Source of the DNA: Pelecanus crispus
Lineage: Eukaryota > Chordata > Aves > Pelecaniformes > Pelecanidae
Length of the DNA stretch: 64,000 nucleotides
Reading direction: 5' to 3'
Assembly (NCBI RefSeq): GCF_030463565.1
Contig: NC_134654.1
Coordinates: forward strand, 15,764,202 to 15,828,201
The translations under genes were made by a program, and so were the position numbers. Positions 43,801-56,768 of this stretch are shown here, one piece after another. The notes under the pieces are model-generated. The model did not search any database. It was not told where the DNA came from and worked only from the letters and a program-made list of their open reading frames with translations. Positions within the stretch are counted from its first letter, which is position 1. Each line of letters opens with the position of its first letter.

Positions 43801-46800
43801 AAATCCTCCACAAGGTCTTCATGTGTTTCCAGAGTTCACACTGCCCTCACGTGTCTTGGACATGTCTGCCACCAGGCACTGTGCTGCAGCACCATTGCTG
43901 TTCAGCTCTGAAAAGGGCAGGGATCACCACTAGTTTCTGCCTTTCTTTGGAAGGTGAAACAGGCACATAGGTACCAAAGACTGCAACGACCAGTATTGCT
44001 CCCCATTCTCCTGTTTCCAGCACTGCTTTAGGCATTTCTGCTGTAAATGGGGTCATATTGATTGCAGTGAGTGAAGGAGTGAGCCTTAAATACCGGAATA
44101 AATTAGTCATGGTAGGGAATTCCTTTGAACTGAGAAGTCACACCCCAGAGCCATAAGGATATCATCTCTGTGTTGCTCACCAGATACCAGGAAGCAGTCC
44201 CTTCTAATCTTCCAGCACACCCTATCGTTTATGGTACTGATTTATTTTAAGGCAGATTGTTTGTTCCTATGGAGATTTGCATCTGTGGGAAAAAGACCCA
44301 AATGAGCTGATGTTTCTGTGAGATCCCTCTGGGGACTTGGAGGGGTCAGTGTGTGACACAGTGTCTGTGCCACAGAAGGCCAGACTCCAGCAGGTCTCGG
44401 GACTGTGGAGACACAGCCCTAGAGAGGGAAGTCTCCCAGACACCCCGCCCTGGGCTGCACTGCCAGGTGAGGCTGGGGTCTGTCGCCTGCCCTCTCAGCC
44501 TTTTGCAGGGGATTGGTTCACTTTGCCTTGGTCCACTGCTCTGACATTTGCTTTCTCGTTGCACAGGAGATCCAGCTCTGCACCAGAGAAAACCTGCCAT
44601 TTTACACCAGCTACTGCAGGTGTTGATGCCATCACAGAGTGTATTTATCAGCATTGTCAACAGCAAACCCCTGAATTCAATAAACTGAATTCACTGCAAG
44701 ACTTAGGGCTGGATGTAATGCCAAGTCAAAGGTCTCATAAACAGTTTGCAACTGTCCAAACAAACAGGTTTTCCCCAAACCTGGTATCCTGCCTGTCACA
44801 TCTGCTCAGACCATCCTCTCCTGCAGGAATGAGGCCAGTTTGCCTTTGGCTCCTTCTTTCTAGGACCTGGCAATGCCATTTGGAGATGAACTCTCCTGCC
44901 ATGACCTTATTTCTTGAATCTCCACAGCGTGCTCTGGGAAGACAAATCTGATGGGACGAAGTCATGACCCTGACTCTTCCCATCCCATGTGTAGGCTAGT
45001 GATAATTTCCTGTGTGCTTGTGTAGCTGTGCTGGCGAATGTCTCATGGGGAGATATAGATGTACAGGCACAGAGCTCTGCACTGAATGTCCTCAGGTTGG
45101 TATAACTCTGTATCCTGAAGGAGGAGGAAGGATGGAGATAGATTTGCCTTTACAAATATGTTGCTCAGGAGTGCATTCTTCCATTCATAACCAATACAGC
45201 TGTGATAAACTTGAATGTAGGGCAGGCGTTATAGGGAAACCAGTAGCCAAGGCTGACAAAGAGCTCTGGACATCCTTTGAAGATCCCTACTGCCAGGATG
45301 TCATCACCTGGACAGAGAGTGGAAGAAGCAATCTTTTCCTGAGGGAGACTTTTACAATGGGCCAGGTAAACTGCCCATTAATGGGTTCCCAATTATGGAG
45401 ACATGGATCACTGCAGTCATCTGAAGTTAGGGCAGATATGAATCTCCTGCTCTGAGACTGCCCTAGCAGAGCTCTGTTGTGCTGCTGGTCATGTTCTTTA
45501 TGAACCTGCAAAGAAATGAGCCTCTCTTTGCATGCCTGAGACTCAGCCCAGGGGTGAATTGTACAGAAAAGAGGTCCTCTGGCTCTCACGTGGCAAACAG
45601 TCAGGATATTCCTCTCCATGAACTGGGACAGACAGAGCTTTTCCAAGCTGAAGCTAGCAAAGCAGCAGTGTCTCTGTCACTGTGAAGTAGAAGTGGTCTC
45701 TGGGGAAGAGTTCAGGATGATCCTAGCTTGATCCTAGCTCAGTGCTTAGCCCAGAGCATGGTATTTCTTTGGGTCAGGAAGCTGTGAGCATGGATGGTCC
45801 AACACAACCCAGTCCTTACCTTCTGATTGCATCAGGCCCTAGCAAGTGCCATCAGAGTGGCATTTGCCTACCTTCAATTTGCCACTGTCTGCTAGGCATT
45901 TTAGCTGGTCTGTCACCTCCCTATCTCCTCATAGAGCTTGAGGGCAGGAATTTATGGTGGAGATGTCATGAGCTCTTCCCGTTCTGACAGCAGACAGGCC
46001 TTGCTTGAATTTGAGCTGTGAACTATTTATCACAATGCTGCAAGCATCCAAGCAAGGTCCCTTAATTTATGAAGATCCAGAAGATATTATGCAATTGACA
46101 ACATGAACACAAAAATGCTTCTGCACTTTACTAAAGCTACTAATAAGCTGCCTGATGTTTTCATCATAATATTTACTTCTGTGTAAATATGCTAAATTCT
46201 CCAATCCCAATTCAAAACAGAGAGATCAGAAAATGAAAATAGGGATATGACATAGCTGTTTAAAGATTATGTAAAATGTTTTTTACTAGCATAAATATTT
46301 GATTGTAAAACTCTGCCTGTTGTGTTTACTGAGCAGGGATGCTCAGTGAGTGTGGAGAGCTGCTGCAGCCGGGCACTGTGGTGGAGGCTGCCCATCCCTT
46401 CCCATGCAGTCCAGGCTGTGGGGACGGTGGATGAACTGACATTCGTCCCCATCTCACTGGCTCTGGGAACCAAGCAGAGTGGGGGGCTCACTCCTGACAC
46501 ACTGACCGGTCCTTCGGCAGTGGTGGCTGCAGCCAATCCATCATCTCCAGGAGTCCCAGGGCAGGATGGGTCAGAGGGGGTGAAGGAAGAGTAAAAGGCT
46601 CAAAATCTCAGCCTGGTTTGAGGCCAGGGAGGCCAGCGGTGGTGGGGTGATGCTCTTGATGAGGATGCTGGCTTGAGCACAGATCTCAGGTCAAGTGGGC
46701 TGTGCTGGCAAGAGTTCAGGGCACTCAGAGACCTCCTCTGTCCATGCAGAGCAGGGGAAAGGGCCAGTCTAGACATGGCCCATGTTGTCCAGAGGCAATA

Positions 46801-48289
46801 GTGGTCTGGTCTGTGGGACAGAAGATGCCAGGAGCTGCCTCCTGACTCACAATAATGGGGGGACACCAAGGTCAGGGCGCTGCCTTCAGCAGGAGGGCCA
46901 GAACAGCAGAGCCATGTGCCCTGACTGTGCCCCTGGTACAGACCCACAGGCAGCGGAGGGTCTTGTCCTCCATCTCCCTGTTGGGAGGTGGTGGGGAGGA
47001 GGACTGGGGATGGGCTTTGCTGATTCCCTGTGGACAGAACTGATGGAGGCATACACTAAGTAGGACTGTGTATTTCTGTGTCTCACAGCCAGGGCAGGTG
47101 AATTTCTATTTTAATCCACTGGAGATGATGTTTTGGGGATGGTTCCCCAATGGAGCTGTGCAGTCTGCTGACTTGCTCCCCTCAGGGGACTTCTCTAGCA
47201 CCCATGGCTTCTCTGATGTCTCAGGCTGCAAGTAGGGTGCTCTCGGGTGCTGAGCTCCCCTTGCAGTAGTGCCTGGGGTAAGCCTCAACTGCTGCAACCC
47301 AGGAAAGAAGGGACTTACTCCCTCCATCCCCTGAGTTTCTTGTGCATGGTGCAAACCAAGCCTACAGATTGGCTGCCTGTGTCCTTCCTCCTGCATCCCT
47401 CAAGCTTCTCCTCCTTCTCTTCTTCCCTTGAGCAGCCAGCCACACAGGTCACCCCAAGCAAGAGTCCAAGCATGCTTTCACATCCCCAGACCATGCTGCT
47501 AGATATGTTCTATGTGCTGTCTAGGCTGCAGGTTGACTGCGTGCTCCTGAAGGGATGTCACGGTGAACGAGACAGTTGCTGCATGCAGTAACTGCTTGGC
47601 TCTCCTGCCTTTAATGCCAGCCAAATGTGCACCCCCTTCAGGCAACCCTCATCCTGCACCAACTTGGACAGCACATGTTGCAGAAGCATTGGTGCTCAGG
47701 AGCCTCTACCGAAGTATGAGAAGAGAAAGGCTGGGGCTGGGGTGATATCTCTATAAGCAGGACTTCCCAGCCAGCCAATATTGTGCAAACAGCTGCGGGA
47801 CCAATATTGAGAGAAATAAGGAACTTGCAAGCCTCCAGCCTGAGCTGGTGCATTTTGTAGCAATGATGAGCTTTGGTTGCTTTCTGGATGGCCAGTGCAG
47901 GCAGGAAGGATTTTTTGTGCCTCGCCTGGCTGCTCCAAGCTCTGGTGACTTGGTGGCTGGCTGGAAATGAGGGAGCGAAGCAATGGCAATGCCAGCATCA
48001 CCTCCAGAGCCCCCAGATTACATGCTTTTCTGACCTGTGTCCACCCCTCACCTTCCACTCACTGAGTGTTTGCAGAGAGATATTCAGCAGCACGCAGGTG
48101 TCTGGAGGGGCTGCACAAGTCCCATTAGTCCATGGCAGTGGCTCCGTAGCCAGGCAGTGCAGAAACCATCATGCTAACAGACCCAAGGAGGACGTGCCTG
48201 AGCAGGGCAGTGCACCCTGAGATCTGCGGAGGCTCCACAGGGCCCCAGCAGAGTGACCTAGCTCCTGTTCCCTCTGCAGCGGGACTTTG
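37801..48289. other. Intergenic 5' flank, proximal part
   Basis: No gene with family resemblance or credible splice pattern. Contains a T-rich run at about 40475-40500, a small GATGGAGCCCATTTGAT duplication at about 40624-40660, a pyrimidine tract (43411-43474) and a GGTAA tandem at 42826-42845. The 41900-42830 stretch has the texture of an old repeat that I cannot name. Confidence 0.55.
43411..43474. repeat. Polypyrimidine tract
   Basis: About 64 bases of almost pure C/T (TCTCCTCCTC, CCCTCTTCCC, CCTCCCTTTCC) with one interrupting G. It is a simple low-complexity tract able in principle to form triplex DNA. Confidence 0.9.
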
Positions 48290-48960
48290 GGCTGGTCACG
48301 TCTCCTTTCGGTTTCCTTATCTCTAAACGGCAGATAATGAGGCTAACCCCTTCATAAAGCTCTTGGAAATCTCCCACCAAGCAGGGCCAGATAAGAGCTG
48401 TATTGTTGTGAGCGCTGCAGCAGCTCCAAAGCTTGAGGTTTCACTACAAAGCAGCCTACCCAGCCCTACCTCTGCTCTGACGATGCAGGAGAGCGGCAGC
48501 GAACTGAACATTTCCATCCATATCCCTCTCTCCTGCCCACTAAACTGTCTCAACACAGACAGTTGTTTTGTGGTTCAGCCCTAAATAAGGAGCGTGTTTT
48601 TGGGGAGGAGGTGTGACAGGCACTATCAAGCGATGTGAAGCAAAGCTGGGCCTGGGTTTGTGGCGAGCAGAGCTAAAGCCCCAGATATACATCGGATGGG
48701 CTGGGAGCATTATGTATTTCTGGAATGCCTTCTGGTCTTTATTAAAATGAAATCACAGCCAGCCCAAGAGAGCTCATCGCCCAGGCACAGGGCCAAGTAT
48801 AAGTTACTTCTACAAATATTTATTTAACCATATCAATGACAAACTCCTTTGTATAAATGTTTTTATTTAATCATAATTTACCAATTATTTTAAATCAATT
48901 GTTTGCCTGGTTTCTAAACACTAATCAAGAGGCTTGCATTAGCATTACTCAGGCGGATTA
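48290..48960. promoter_or_regulatory. Candidate distal muscle enhancer (GATA, CArG-like, AT-rich)
   Basis: About 11 kb upstream of the MYOCD start. Three GATA motifs lie close together: CTTATC 48316-48321, AGATAA 48332-48337, AGATAAG 48389-48395. CCCTAAATAAGG at 48579-48590 is one base longer than a CArG box. An AT-rich stretch at 48720-48960 is dense in TAAT/ATTTA words and free of recognisable repeats. GATA4/6, SRF and MEF2 act in the muscle lineages where MYOCD is used; the enhancer role is inferred. Confidence 0.3.
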
Positions 48961-50655
48961 GATGCATTATTTCACTGAAGCTTGTGCTTTCCTGCCCTGG
49001 CCATGGAAGAGGGTGCAGATGGATCCCAAATTTCACTCAAACTGTCAGATTCCTGGAGGATCATGCCTGCGGCATTGCCAGCCCTCCCAGCCCAGGTGAC
49101 CTCTGGGCTCAGATGAGTTCTTCAGGCACAGGGGTGCACAGACACTGATCCCACCTGAGCCTCTCAGGACAGGTCTTTCTTCTGGTCTCCCTGGCCTAAT
49201 GGTCCTTGCCCTCATGGAGGTGCTGTCCCTGTCACAGATGCTTCAAGTGCCCTGCCCTGCCAGTGCTAACTGCTCACACCTAAGCCTAGACCTTTCACCA
49301 GTGTAGGATCGGTTCCTTAATGTCCCCTCAGCCCAGAGTATCTGGCAGGAATATGTGAATGTGTCCATGGTGGTTTGGGGCAGAACAGGAGCCTATGGAT
49401 GACAGTGTTTGACCCTGCTCCCAGGCCTCTGAGCTCCGTTACCTCCTCAGAAGTATCCTGGAAGGCCCCCAGCTCCCAGGCATCATTTACACCAGCTGCC
49501 TCACATGTGGACCTTCACCAGCCCAATTCTCCCACTTCTGTTCCCAAGATTAGACAACGCTTAAAAACAGAGAATCTGTGACTTCTGCAGAGCTCTGCCT
49601 CCTCCAAAGCACTGCGAGATGTGGTGAGGGCATAGTCTGCACCCAGCAGAGCTGCTAGGGAGATGGAGGCTGTTGGGCTCCCTGGGGGCCGGCACCCATC
49701 ACTGCACCCTGGGGGCCCTGCACACTGTGGTCTCTTGCTCACACACAGCAGCCTTTGGGGAACAGCTAGTCCTGCACTGCTGCACAGACCTGAGGCAAGA
49801 GCAGGAATCTGCCTGTTGCAATCTGCCCCCATTGTTTCTTTATAAGATTTCAGGCTGCTACTGTCTTGCACCTTGGCTCACTGTTTCACAGCATCTGTTG
49901 TAAGCACCAGGTCTGCAGGGAGTTCTCTGTTCACATACGTATCTGTTCATCATCTGCAGCAGAGTGCGCCATTTAGAGCGTGTGAGCTGCCAGCTTCCCA
50001 AGAAGACCAATTCCCCCTGCAGCCCTCCACAGGGCAGCTGTCCTTCTGCTGCAAAAATCAACCCCCACCGGCCTTTCACCTGGGGTGTCTGAGACATATT
50101 TCTCCACCAGTCACCGTTTAATCAGAAATGGGAGCTGTGTTGCCATGAAGCAACAGCAACAGCTTACAGCAGCCTTCCCAAGTCTCCTGCTTCAGTAAGT
50201 TTAGACTACTCGAGCAGGAGAGAAAGCAGAGATTTTGAAATTCTCCCAGCTGGGGAGGGATATGGAGGTGCCAAGGTTTGCAAAACACAGATTTGGAGAT
50301 GAATAACCAGAGCAAAGACTTTGTTACAGTGCTGCAGCAGAGATGCAAAATTTCCAGAAAATTTCTCCCAAGATAATAAAACCCAAATAAACAAAAAGAG
50401 AAATTGGGGCAAGTTTGATGGGACCATGGGACTTACCTACTATTTTAAAGATTGTGAAAATAGAAATCAATGCTAGGTATAACCTTTTAACATTTAAGTA
50501 TGTGTTTGTTTTTTCTGAATGATAAGAAATAGACCCACTGCTAGACACAGTGCAGCACTGCACTTCAAAACATGCAGCTGTATGTCCTTGTAGTCATACC
50601 TCTACAATGAGAAAACATTAAAGTACTGGTAATAGGGAGCTTCCTACTGTTGACT

Positions 50656-50708
50656 TGTAAACAAACAGGGAAGTTATTTGGACAGGGCTCTGAAATGCTG
50701 TGTAAACA
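50656..50708. promoter_or_regulatory. Pair of perfect forkhead sites
   Basis: TGTAAACA occurs at 50656-50663, with a further ACAAACA beside it, and again at 50701-50708. The surrounding 50430-50770 is AT-rich and repeat-free with MEF2-like words (CTATTTTAAA near 50439). The mammalian MYOCD distal enhancer is reported to use FOXO and MEF2 sites; equivalence is inference. Confidence 0.3.
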
Positions 50709-52902
50709 TAGACCTAATGCTATAATGCAGATGAAGAGGAAACTCTTGGAAATAAAATAATTTCACACACTGCTCTAAAAAGTGTTTTCCTGTCCATTTG
50801 GAGGGAAAATGAACCAAAAGGAGGTGTCTGTCTTTGTTCTTTACAGTATCCTATTTCTTATAAATCTGTTTTTAGAAATTAATGGGGTTTTTTTCCCTTG
50901 AATATATTGAGGGATTTTTCAGAGCCTCATGTCTCTGGATGAGAAGGAAGAGACTCTCTGAGAACCCCACACCTGATCTGTGCTGGCCGTGAGAGGCGAT
51001 TCCTCCCTGTGCTGGTGGGAGGTGGCAGTCCTGGGACAAGCAGGGGTTGCCTTTAACCCCCTGCTCTGTTGTAAGTAGCAATGTTGCTCTTCTGTGAGAG
51101 CCACATTCATCCTTCCCAACTTGACTGCTAAAAATTAGATGCAGAGTTCAGCTTTTAGGTCTCCTGTACAGGCAAAGGACATAAGCAGGTGCTGGCAGAG
51201 GGCCATCTGCTCTGTTTATCTTCCACCCTAAGCTCAGACTGGGAGGAACTGGTCTTTGGAGGAAACGCTCTCTTTCCATCAAGCAGAGAGGAAGCCTAGA
51301 TGACAGCTAAGACTAGATTCTAACTTTCAGATAACCGACGTGAGAGGAGATGAATCCCACCAGATGTGGCTGAGACCAAAGGACAGAGAGGACAGTTGAT
51401 CATTAGACAGCACAGAAAGATGAGTGTAGAGGCAATGGACTTGGGGGTGCCAAAGAGACTCCTGGTGAAGTGAGAGCAGTGCAGCGGCATGGGAGTAAAA
51501 AAGCAGATTTGAATTCATGGGAGACAGAGACGCAAGCAGTACTGAATAGTGACATTAGAAAGCATGCAAAATGGGCCAGGAAAACCTCGTGTTACAAAGC
51601 AACTTAACAAGCACCTGGGCTGAACACTGGAGCAAGCCCTGTTCTGCCCTGCCCTCACCTTTTCTCCAGTCCTCTTCTAACACCTTCCCCAGCTGGCCAG
51701 CCAAATCTGTGTAGATATATTAAGGAGTTATGGTGTTTATGGTAAAAACATGAAATCTTGCAGTCTTAGAATGTGACTTAGCAAGACCTTCAGATGTGGA
51801 GCTATTGCCAGCTTGTACCCCGTTAGCTCGGACAACATGGCAAATATCATCTTTTTATGGCTGTGTGAGGGATAGAATCCTGGTTGTGGTTCAGCCTGAT
51901 CTTATCACTGGCAGAAACATTTAATGTTTACTGTACAGTTACAGCCTAAATTGTGTCATCTAACATCAGTGTCCCTTTGTGGGCATGGCACAGAGAGGAC
52001 AACGTTAGGCATCTTTATGTGGCAATGGGATGGTTTAAGTGGATGTGAGCTTGGTGAATAGATAGCAGGTCATTGAAAACAGACCAAAGTGGCTTCACTG
52101 AAATGCCTAACTCTATCTTGAATGTCTTTCTTGTCCTATGTGGTGTTGTGGACCCAGCACATCTCCATCAGTCTGGCCTGTGTACCAGATGTCAGTGGGA
52201 TGGTAAGGCTCTGCTGGAGTGTGTGCCAGCTTTAGCCACTGTACAATGAATCTGGAACGTCTTGTACCAAGTAATGTGCTGTCAGTCTGTCTAATGAATC
52301 TGAGTCTCCTTGCAAAAGGCCTCAGAAAGTGATCCCTGGGGCTTTTTGGATGGGAAAATACTAATCACACATGTTCACATCCAAGGTATGACAAGCCTTT
52401 GTACAACACATCCAGGTACAGTCAGAGGGCTCCTACAGGGAAATGTCACAGACTTCAAGACATGACATTTTTTCTTGACCAAGCACACAAGAAAAATAAT
52501 GTGAAGATTACTGAGGACAGTGTCTGTTCAGTGCTGATGACAGCAGGACCAGATGGTCCAAAGGGATAAAAGAGTTTGAAGCCATAGTAACAAAAAGAAA
52601 CTGCCTGACAATGATCTGTAGGACAGACAAAATCAAGTGAAAGATGTCTCTTTCATGAAATATCAAAGCACTTGTTCAGGTCGGGGAGAACTGTAGAAAA
52701 GTGGATGTGCTGGAGGACATTTATTCCAACTTATTCTGCCTGAAGAGTGCGCCTCACGTCACGCAGCTTCAGACCTCTAATCCCAAACTGGTCATCCAGG
52801 CACATCTGGAAATGTTAAATATACTGGGGAGCAAGGAAGGATTCCTGGGTTCTGTATTCATTTTAGGCTGAGTATTTAAGTAAGATATTATTCTTATCTT
52901 CT

Positions 52903-52912
52903 CTATTTATAG
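52903..52912. promoter_or_regulatory. Perfect MEF2 consensus site
   Basis: CTATTTATAG fits YTAWWWWTAR exactly. It is about 15.6 kb upstream of the MYOCD start codon, in AT-rich non-coding DNA. Such a match also occurs by chance in AT-rich sequence. Confidence 0.25.
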
Positions 52913-55900
52913 TTTTGTTTGTATGCTTGGGACCTAGATGTATCCCACTATGCTTCAATAAATCTGAAGTATCTTTGTTGACAAAATGAAATGTCATCTG
53001 CTGTTAATGAAAAGAAAGTATTCATTGTATTGAGTTACGTGTATAGTTAATACTTTAGTAAATGCTCTCTGGGCAGATGTTGACTCATATACATTAATTC
53101 TTAATTTTTATTTTTTTTTAAAGAAAAAAAAATCAAGAATTAGATGTTTTAGTCTGAAGGGTATCCATACTATGAAAACTAGGAATAAACCAGACAAAAT
53201 AGATCTTCCTTCCAAAAGATCTAATATTGTCACTAACACTCCCCACCACAGAGATCAATACATAAGTAAAATGATTTTCAAATGCCTGCCATCACCAGGA
53301 TTGCTTGTGCTGGTGCATGAAGGCAATCGGGTACAAGAATGAGCCATCTGGCTGATCAGACCACCCATGAGGTTACCACCCAGAATTTCAGGCACTAACA
53401 ACCTGCCACCAAGCTGGGGACCAGCAGCCCTAGACCTGACAACAGATAACCTGAGCAAAGCAGTGACAGAGGGATGGCTGTGAGTGAGAGGACTATGTTA
53501 AAAGCAGCAAATTTCAGCAGGGAAAAGAAATCACATATTTTGTGAGGAAAGGTTTTTAATTTTTATATAAGGAAGGGGATTCTGCAAGCAATTCAGTGAT
53601 TTTTCTTTGGGCTGAGCACAGGTAATTTCATCAGGCTGCCAAGCAGGGTGATTTAAATACCTCCTTCCTAGCCTCTTTTAATAAAACTATCTCTGAACAC
53701 ATCCAATTTCTCCAGGCAAAAGCTATGGAGGGAGCTTTGCAGAGTCCTTGGATTAGTGTAAAATGAGATTTACTGTATTCCCTACAAGTGGCAGCTGGGG
53801 TGTCTTCATATCGAAGTGGGGGCAGCAGGGACAGCCCAAAAGTCTGTCTCCTGGAGTAGCTCTGGGACTAATCGTGCAGAGCCCGGTAGTGTGGGATAAG
53901 GGAAAGCAAAGGTGTGCTCAGCCCTGTCCCTGTCACACGGGCTCGGAGGGATGAGCTCATGAGCTCCTGTACCTGCCCCTGCTGGAAATGAAAATAGACA
54001 GGCTCTGCTCCTTTAATATGCCTTAAATATTCTGAAAATGAAAGGAAGCAGGTTAGTTTGATTTTATTTACTCTGAGATTTTATTTTAATGTAGGTTTGA
54101 TAACTAAATGGAAAACAAATGTGGTGCATTAAAGGGAGTCGGCCCAGCCCAGCGTCGGGAACAGGACCGGTGCAGGAACATTTTTCTAAAGATCCCTTTT
54201 GGAATGTTATTTTGAACTCTTCAAAACGGCAAAGGTTTTTGGACATTGTATGTTTTGTTAAGTGTCCCTTGGGAAAACTGGGTTTAAAATTAGTCTAACT
54301 CTTTCACTTTTTTAAACCCTTCCCTAAAATAGTTGATATAAAATTTGGTGGGAATTCTGCTGAGAGCCTAAATTGGCTGAAATAGACGACCTAATGGAAA
54401 TGACATTTGGAGAAAAAATGTAAAAAACCTGGTTTTCTTTCTGGCTTCCAATGACATAATCAGGACATGGCAGGACTGCCTGCTCCTCCGAGTGTGGCCC
54501 TGACCCCGGGGCTCTGGTCACCAGTTTCCCTTGTACAGGAGAAGGAGGGAAGCAGCTGGGAGAGAGCTAAAAGAGGGAGATGACTGCTCTGGTACAGCAT
54601 TGCCCGTCCTCCTTGGTTGTATTCCTCTGTGGGATGATGTTCATCATCCTTGGAGTGCATAACTTGGTAAGCAGGCCAGCAAATGTCCACATCTCTGTCT
54701 AGAAGTGTGTGGTAGGGCTATTGCTCTCTGATGGGACACCTGGCTGTTTTTCATGCTTGGGAAAGGAGGGGCAGACAGGTTTTGGCCTGAAAGGAAATAT
54801 GGGAGAGTTCTTCTGGCAACACCCAGGACAATGCTGCATGGAGGTTTCCACCCCAGGGGGACCTGGCTCACCTTCCAGGTGGTCACATCATTACAGGTGA
54901 CCAACACTTTTGTGACAGCTCACATCATGGTCCTAAGGGACCTGCTTCTGGATGAGACTGTGTCACCCTGCCCTCGCCTAGGTCCAGTGGAGGGAGACAC
55001 CTGCTCTGACTGCTCTCTTCACCATGGGTGTCAGATGTGCCGATTGCTATGGACAGTCCGGGCATCTGCTCCATGCCCTGGCGCTGTTGTTCTCTGTGGG
55101 ATGTGAAGAAGGCTTGGGCTGGCAGTACACACCACTCCTCCATGTGCACAGAGGTGAGCTGTGATGGCTCAAAACATGCCCCAGAAACACATCTGGGTCC
55201 TTCCCCAACCCAGTAGCTTATTTACTTGAGGCATTTTGCTACTTGGGGAGATAAAGTTGCCTTCAAACACCTCAGGTTCCTCTTAGTGCAGCTGGGAGAT
55301 AAGGGCTGAGGGACGCTGGCTCCTACTTGCCCTGAACCTCAGAGGATTTTGAGAAGAGGCCTCTTTGGGAAGCCACCTCTGCTATCTCTTTGACAGGTGT
55401 CAGCTGCACTTCAAGCAGCCAGCCACAGACAGAGATTAGCCAAATGTGTCTCCTGCCCAGAGTGCTTGGGCTCTCCAGGCATTGTTTTAAAATACAGAAT
55501 GGGAAAGGCTTTTGAGCTGACATAGGGGACTTTATTCAGAAATGGCCTGACCTAAGGACCTTGCTATCAGCAGCCCCAGCAGCCATCACAGATGGGGTGC
55601 TTTCCGAGAAGGGTCTAGCTGATAACAGGGAGGAGGGGCTGTTCTCCCATCATGGACCCCAGTTTAGTGTCTGGTGTGCAGTGGATGAGAATGTTGCTCA
55701 CATTATGCCTGAGACACAGCTGCATCAGAGCAGCTGCTCGGGAAAGTGGTCATCCCTTTGGAGAAGTAAAGTTGGCTGAACACATGTGTTACTGAAAAGA
55801 CACTTGATTTGGGGGATATCCACATGTGTATGGAAGTTATATCAGCCAGAGAAACAGGCACTTCCACTGCACAAACACAGCCATGAAAGTTAGCCCTGCC

Positions 55901-56753
55901 CTGAGGCCTCCTACCTGCTCCTGCATGCAGAGCATGGGAGCATGGCCTGTGAGCAGCGGAGTTCAAAGGATGTGGGATATGGTTGTGGGCACAAGCGAAG
56001 AGATGTGCGGAGAGTGTGTGGAGAGTCGGTTCTCCCAATGATAGAGCAGGGTCCCATGGAGAAAGCAAGGACTGCTCAAGGTGAGACCAAGAAGTAGCCA
56101 AGAATGCAACATGCTGATTCCAGATGTGTAGGGCCACCAGTTTCAGGGGTGGTGGGTACATGTCAAGTTGGAGAAACCAGTTTAGGAGACAGAGCACTGG
56201 TTGGCACCGATGCTCAGGAACCTGCCTTTGTCACTCACCAGCTCAGGGAAGTCCCTCTCCAGCAAGTCACTTGTTGGCCTGCTTCCCCTCCCACATGGGG
56301 TTTACTGAGATGCTAAATTCCTCTGGATACGGGGTGTCCCTTGTCATGGTCTGTACAGCTCACATCTGAATGCCTTGTATTCTTGTTACCTCATTGTAGA
56401 TGGCATTTTTTCTGGAATTTGTGCACTGTTGCCTGGCCAGTCAGATCGCCTGAAGCACCCTGCAGCTTTCCACAGGCTTTTGATTACCAGCCATGCCCAA
56501 TCTATAGGTTGTAATGCACAGTCAGGCACAGGAGAGGCATGTATTCTGGGCAGGACATATGCATCCATGGTATGCATCTATTGTGGGGCCCGTTCTAGCA
56601 GCACTGAAAATTGGCATTCCTCATGGTACCCACATTTTCATGCCAAGCTAAACTTTCTTGTCCTTTTCAGAGATATTTATAGATGGGAATCTTGACAAGA
56701 ATGAGTTTCTGTTTTGGAAGGAATAGTTTTACTTATTACTAACTCTGATTTGA

Positions 56754-56768
56754 GTGTGTGTGTGTGTG
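56754..56768. repeat. Short TG microsatellite
   Basis: About seven TG units (GTGTGTGTGTGTGTG) in otherwise unremarkable intergenic DNA. Confidence 0.95.

Noticed and set aside
44337..44951. Plus-strand open frame of 204 codons
   Set aside because: No recognisable domain and mixed composition; several overlapping frames are equally open, typical of chance.
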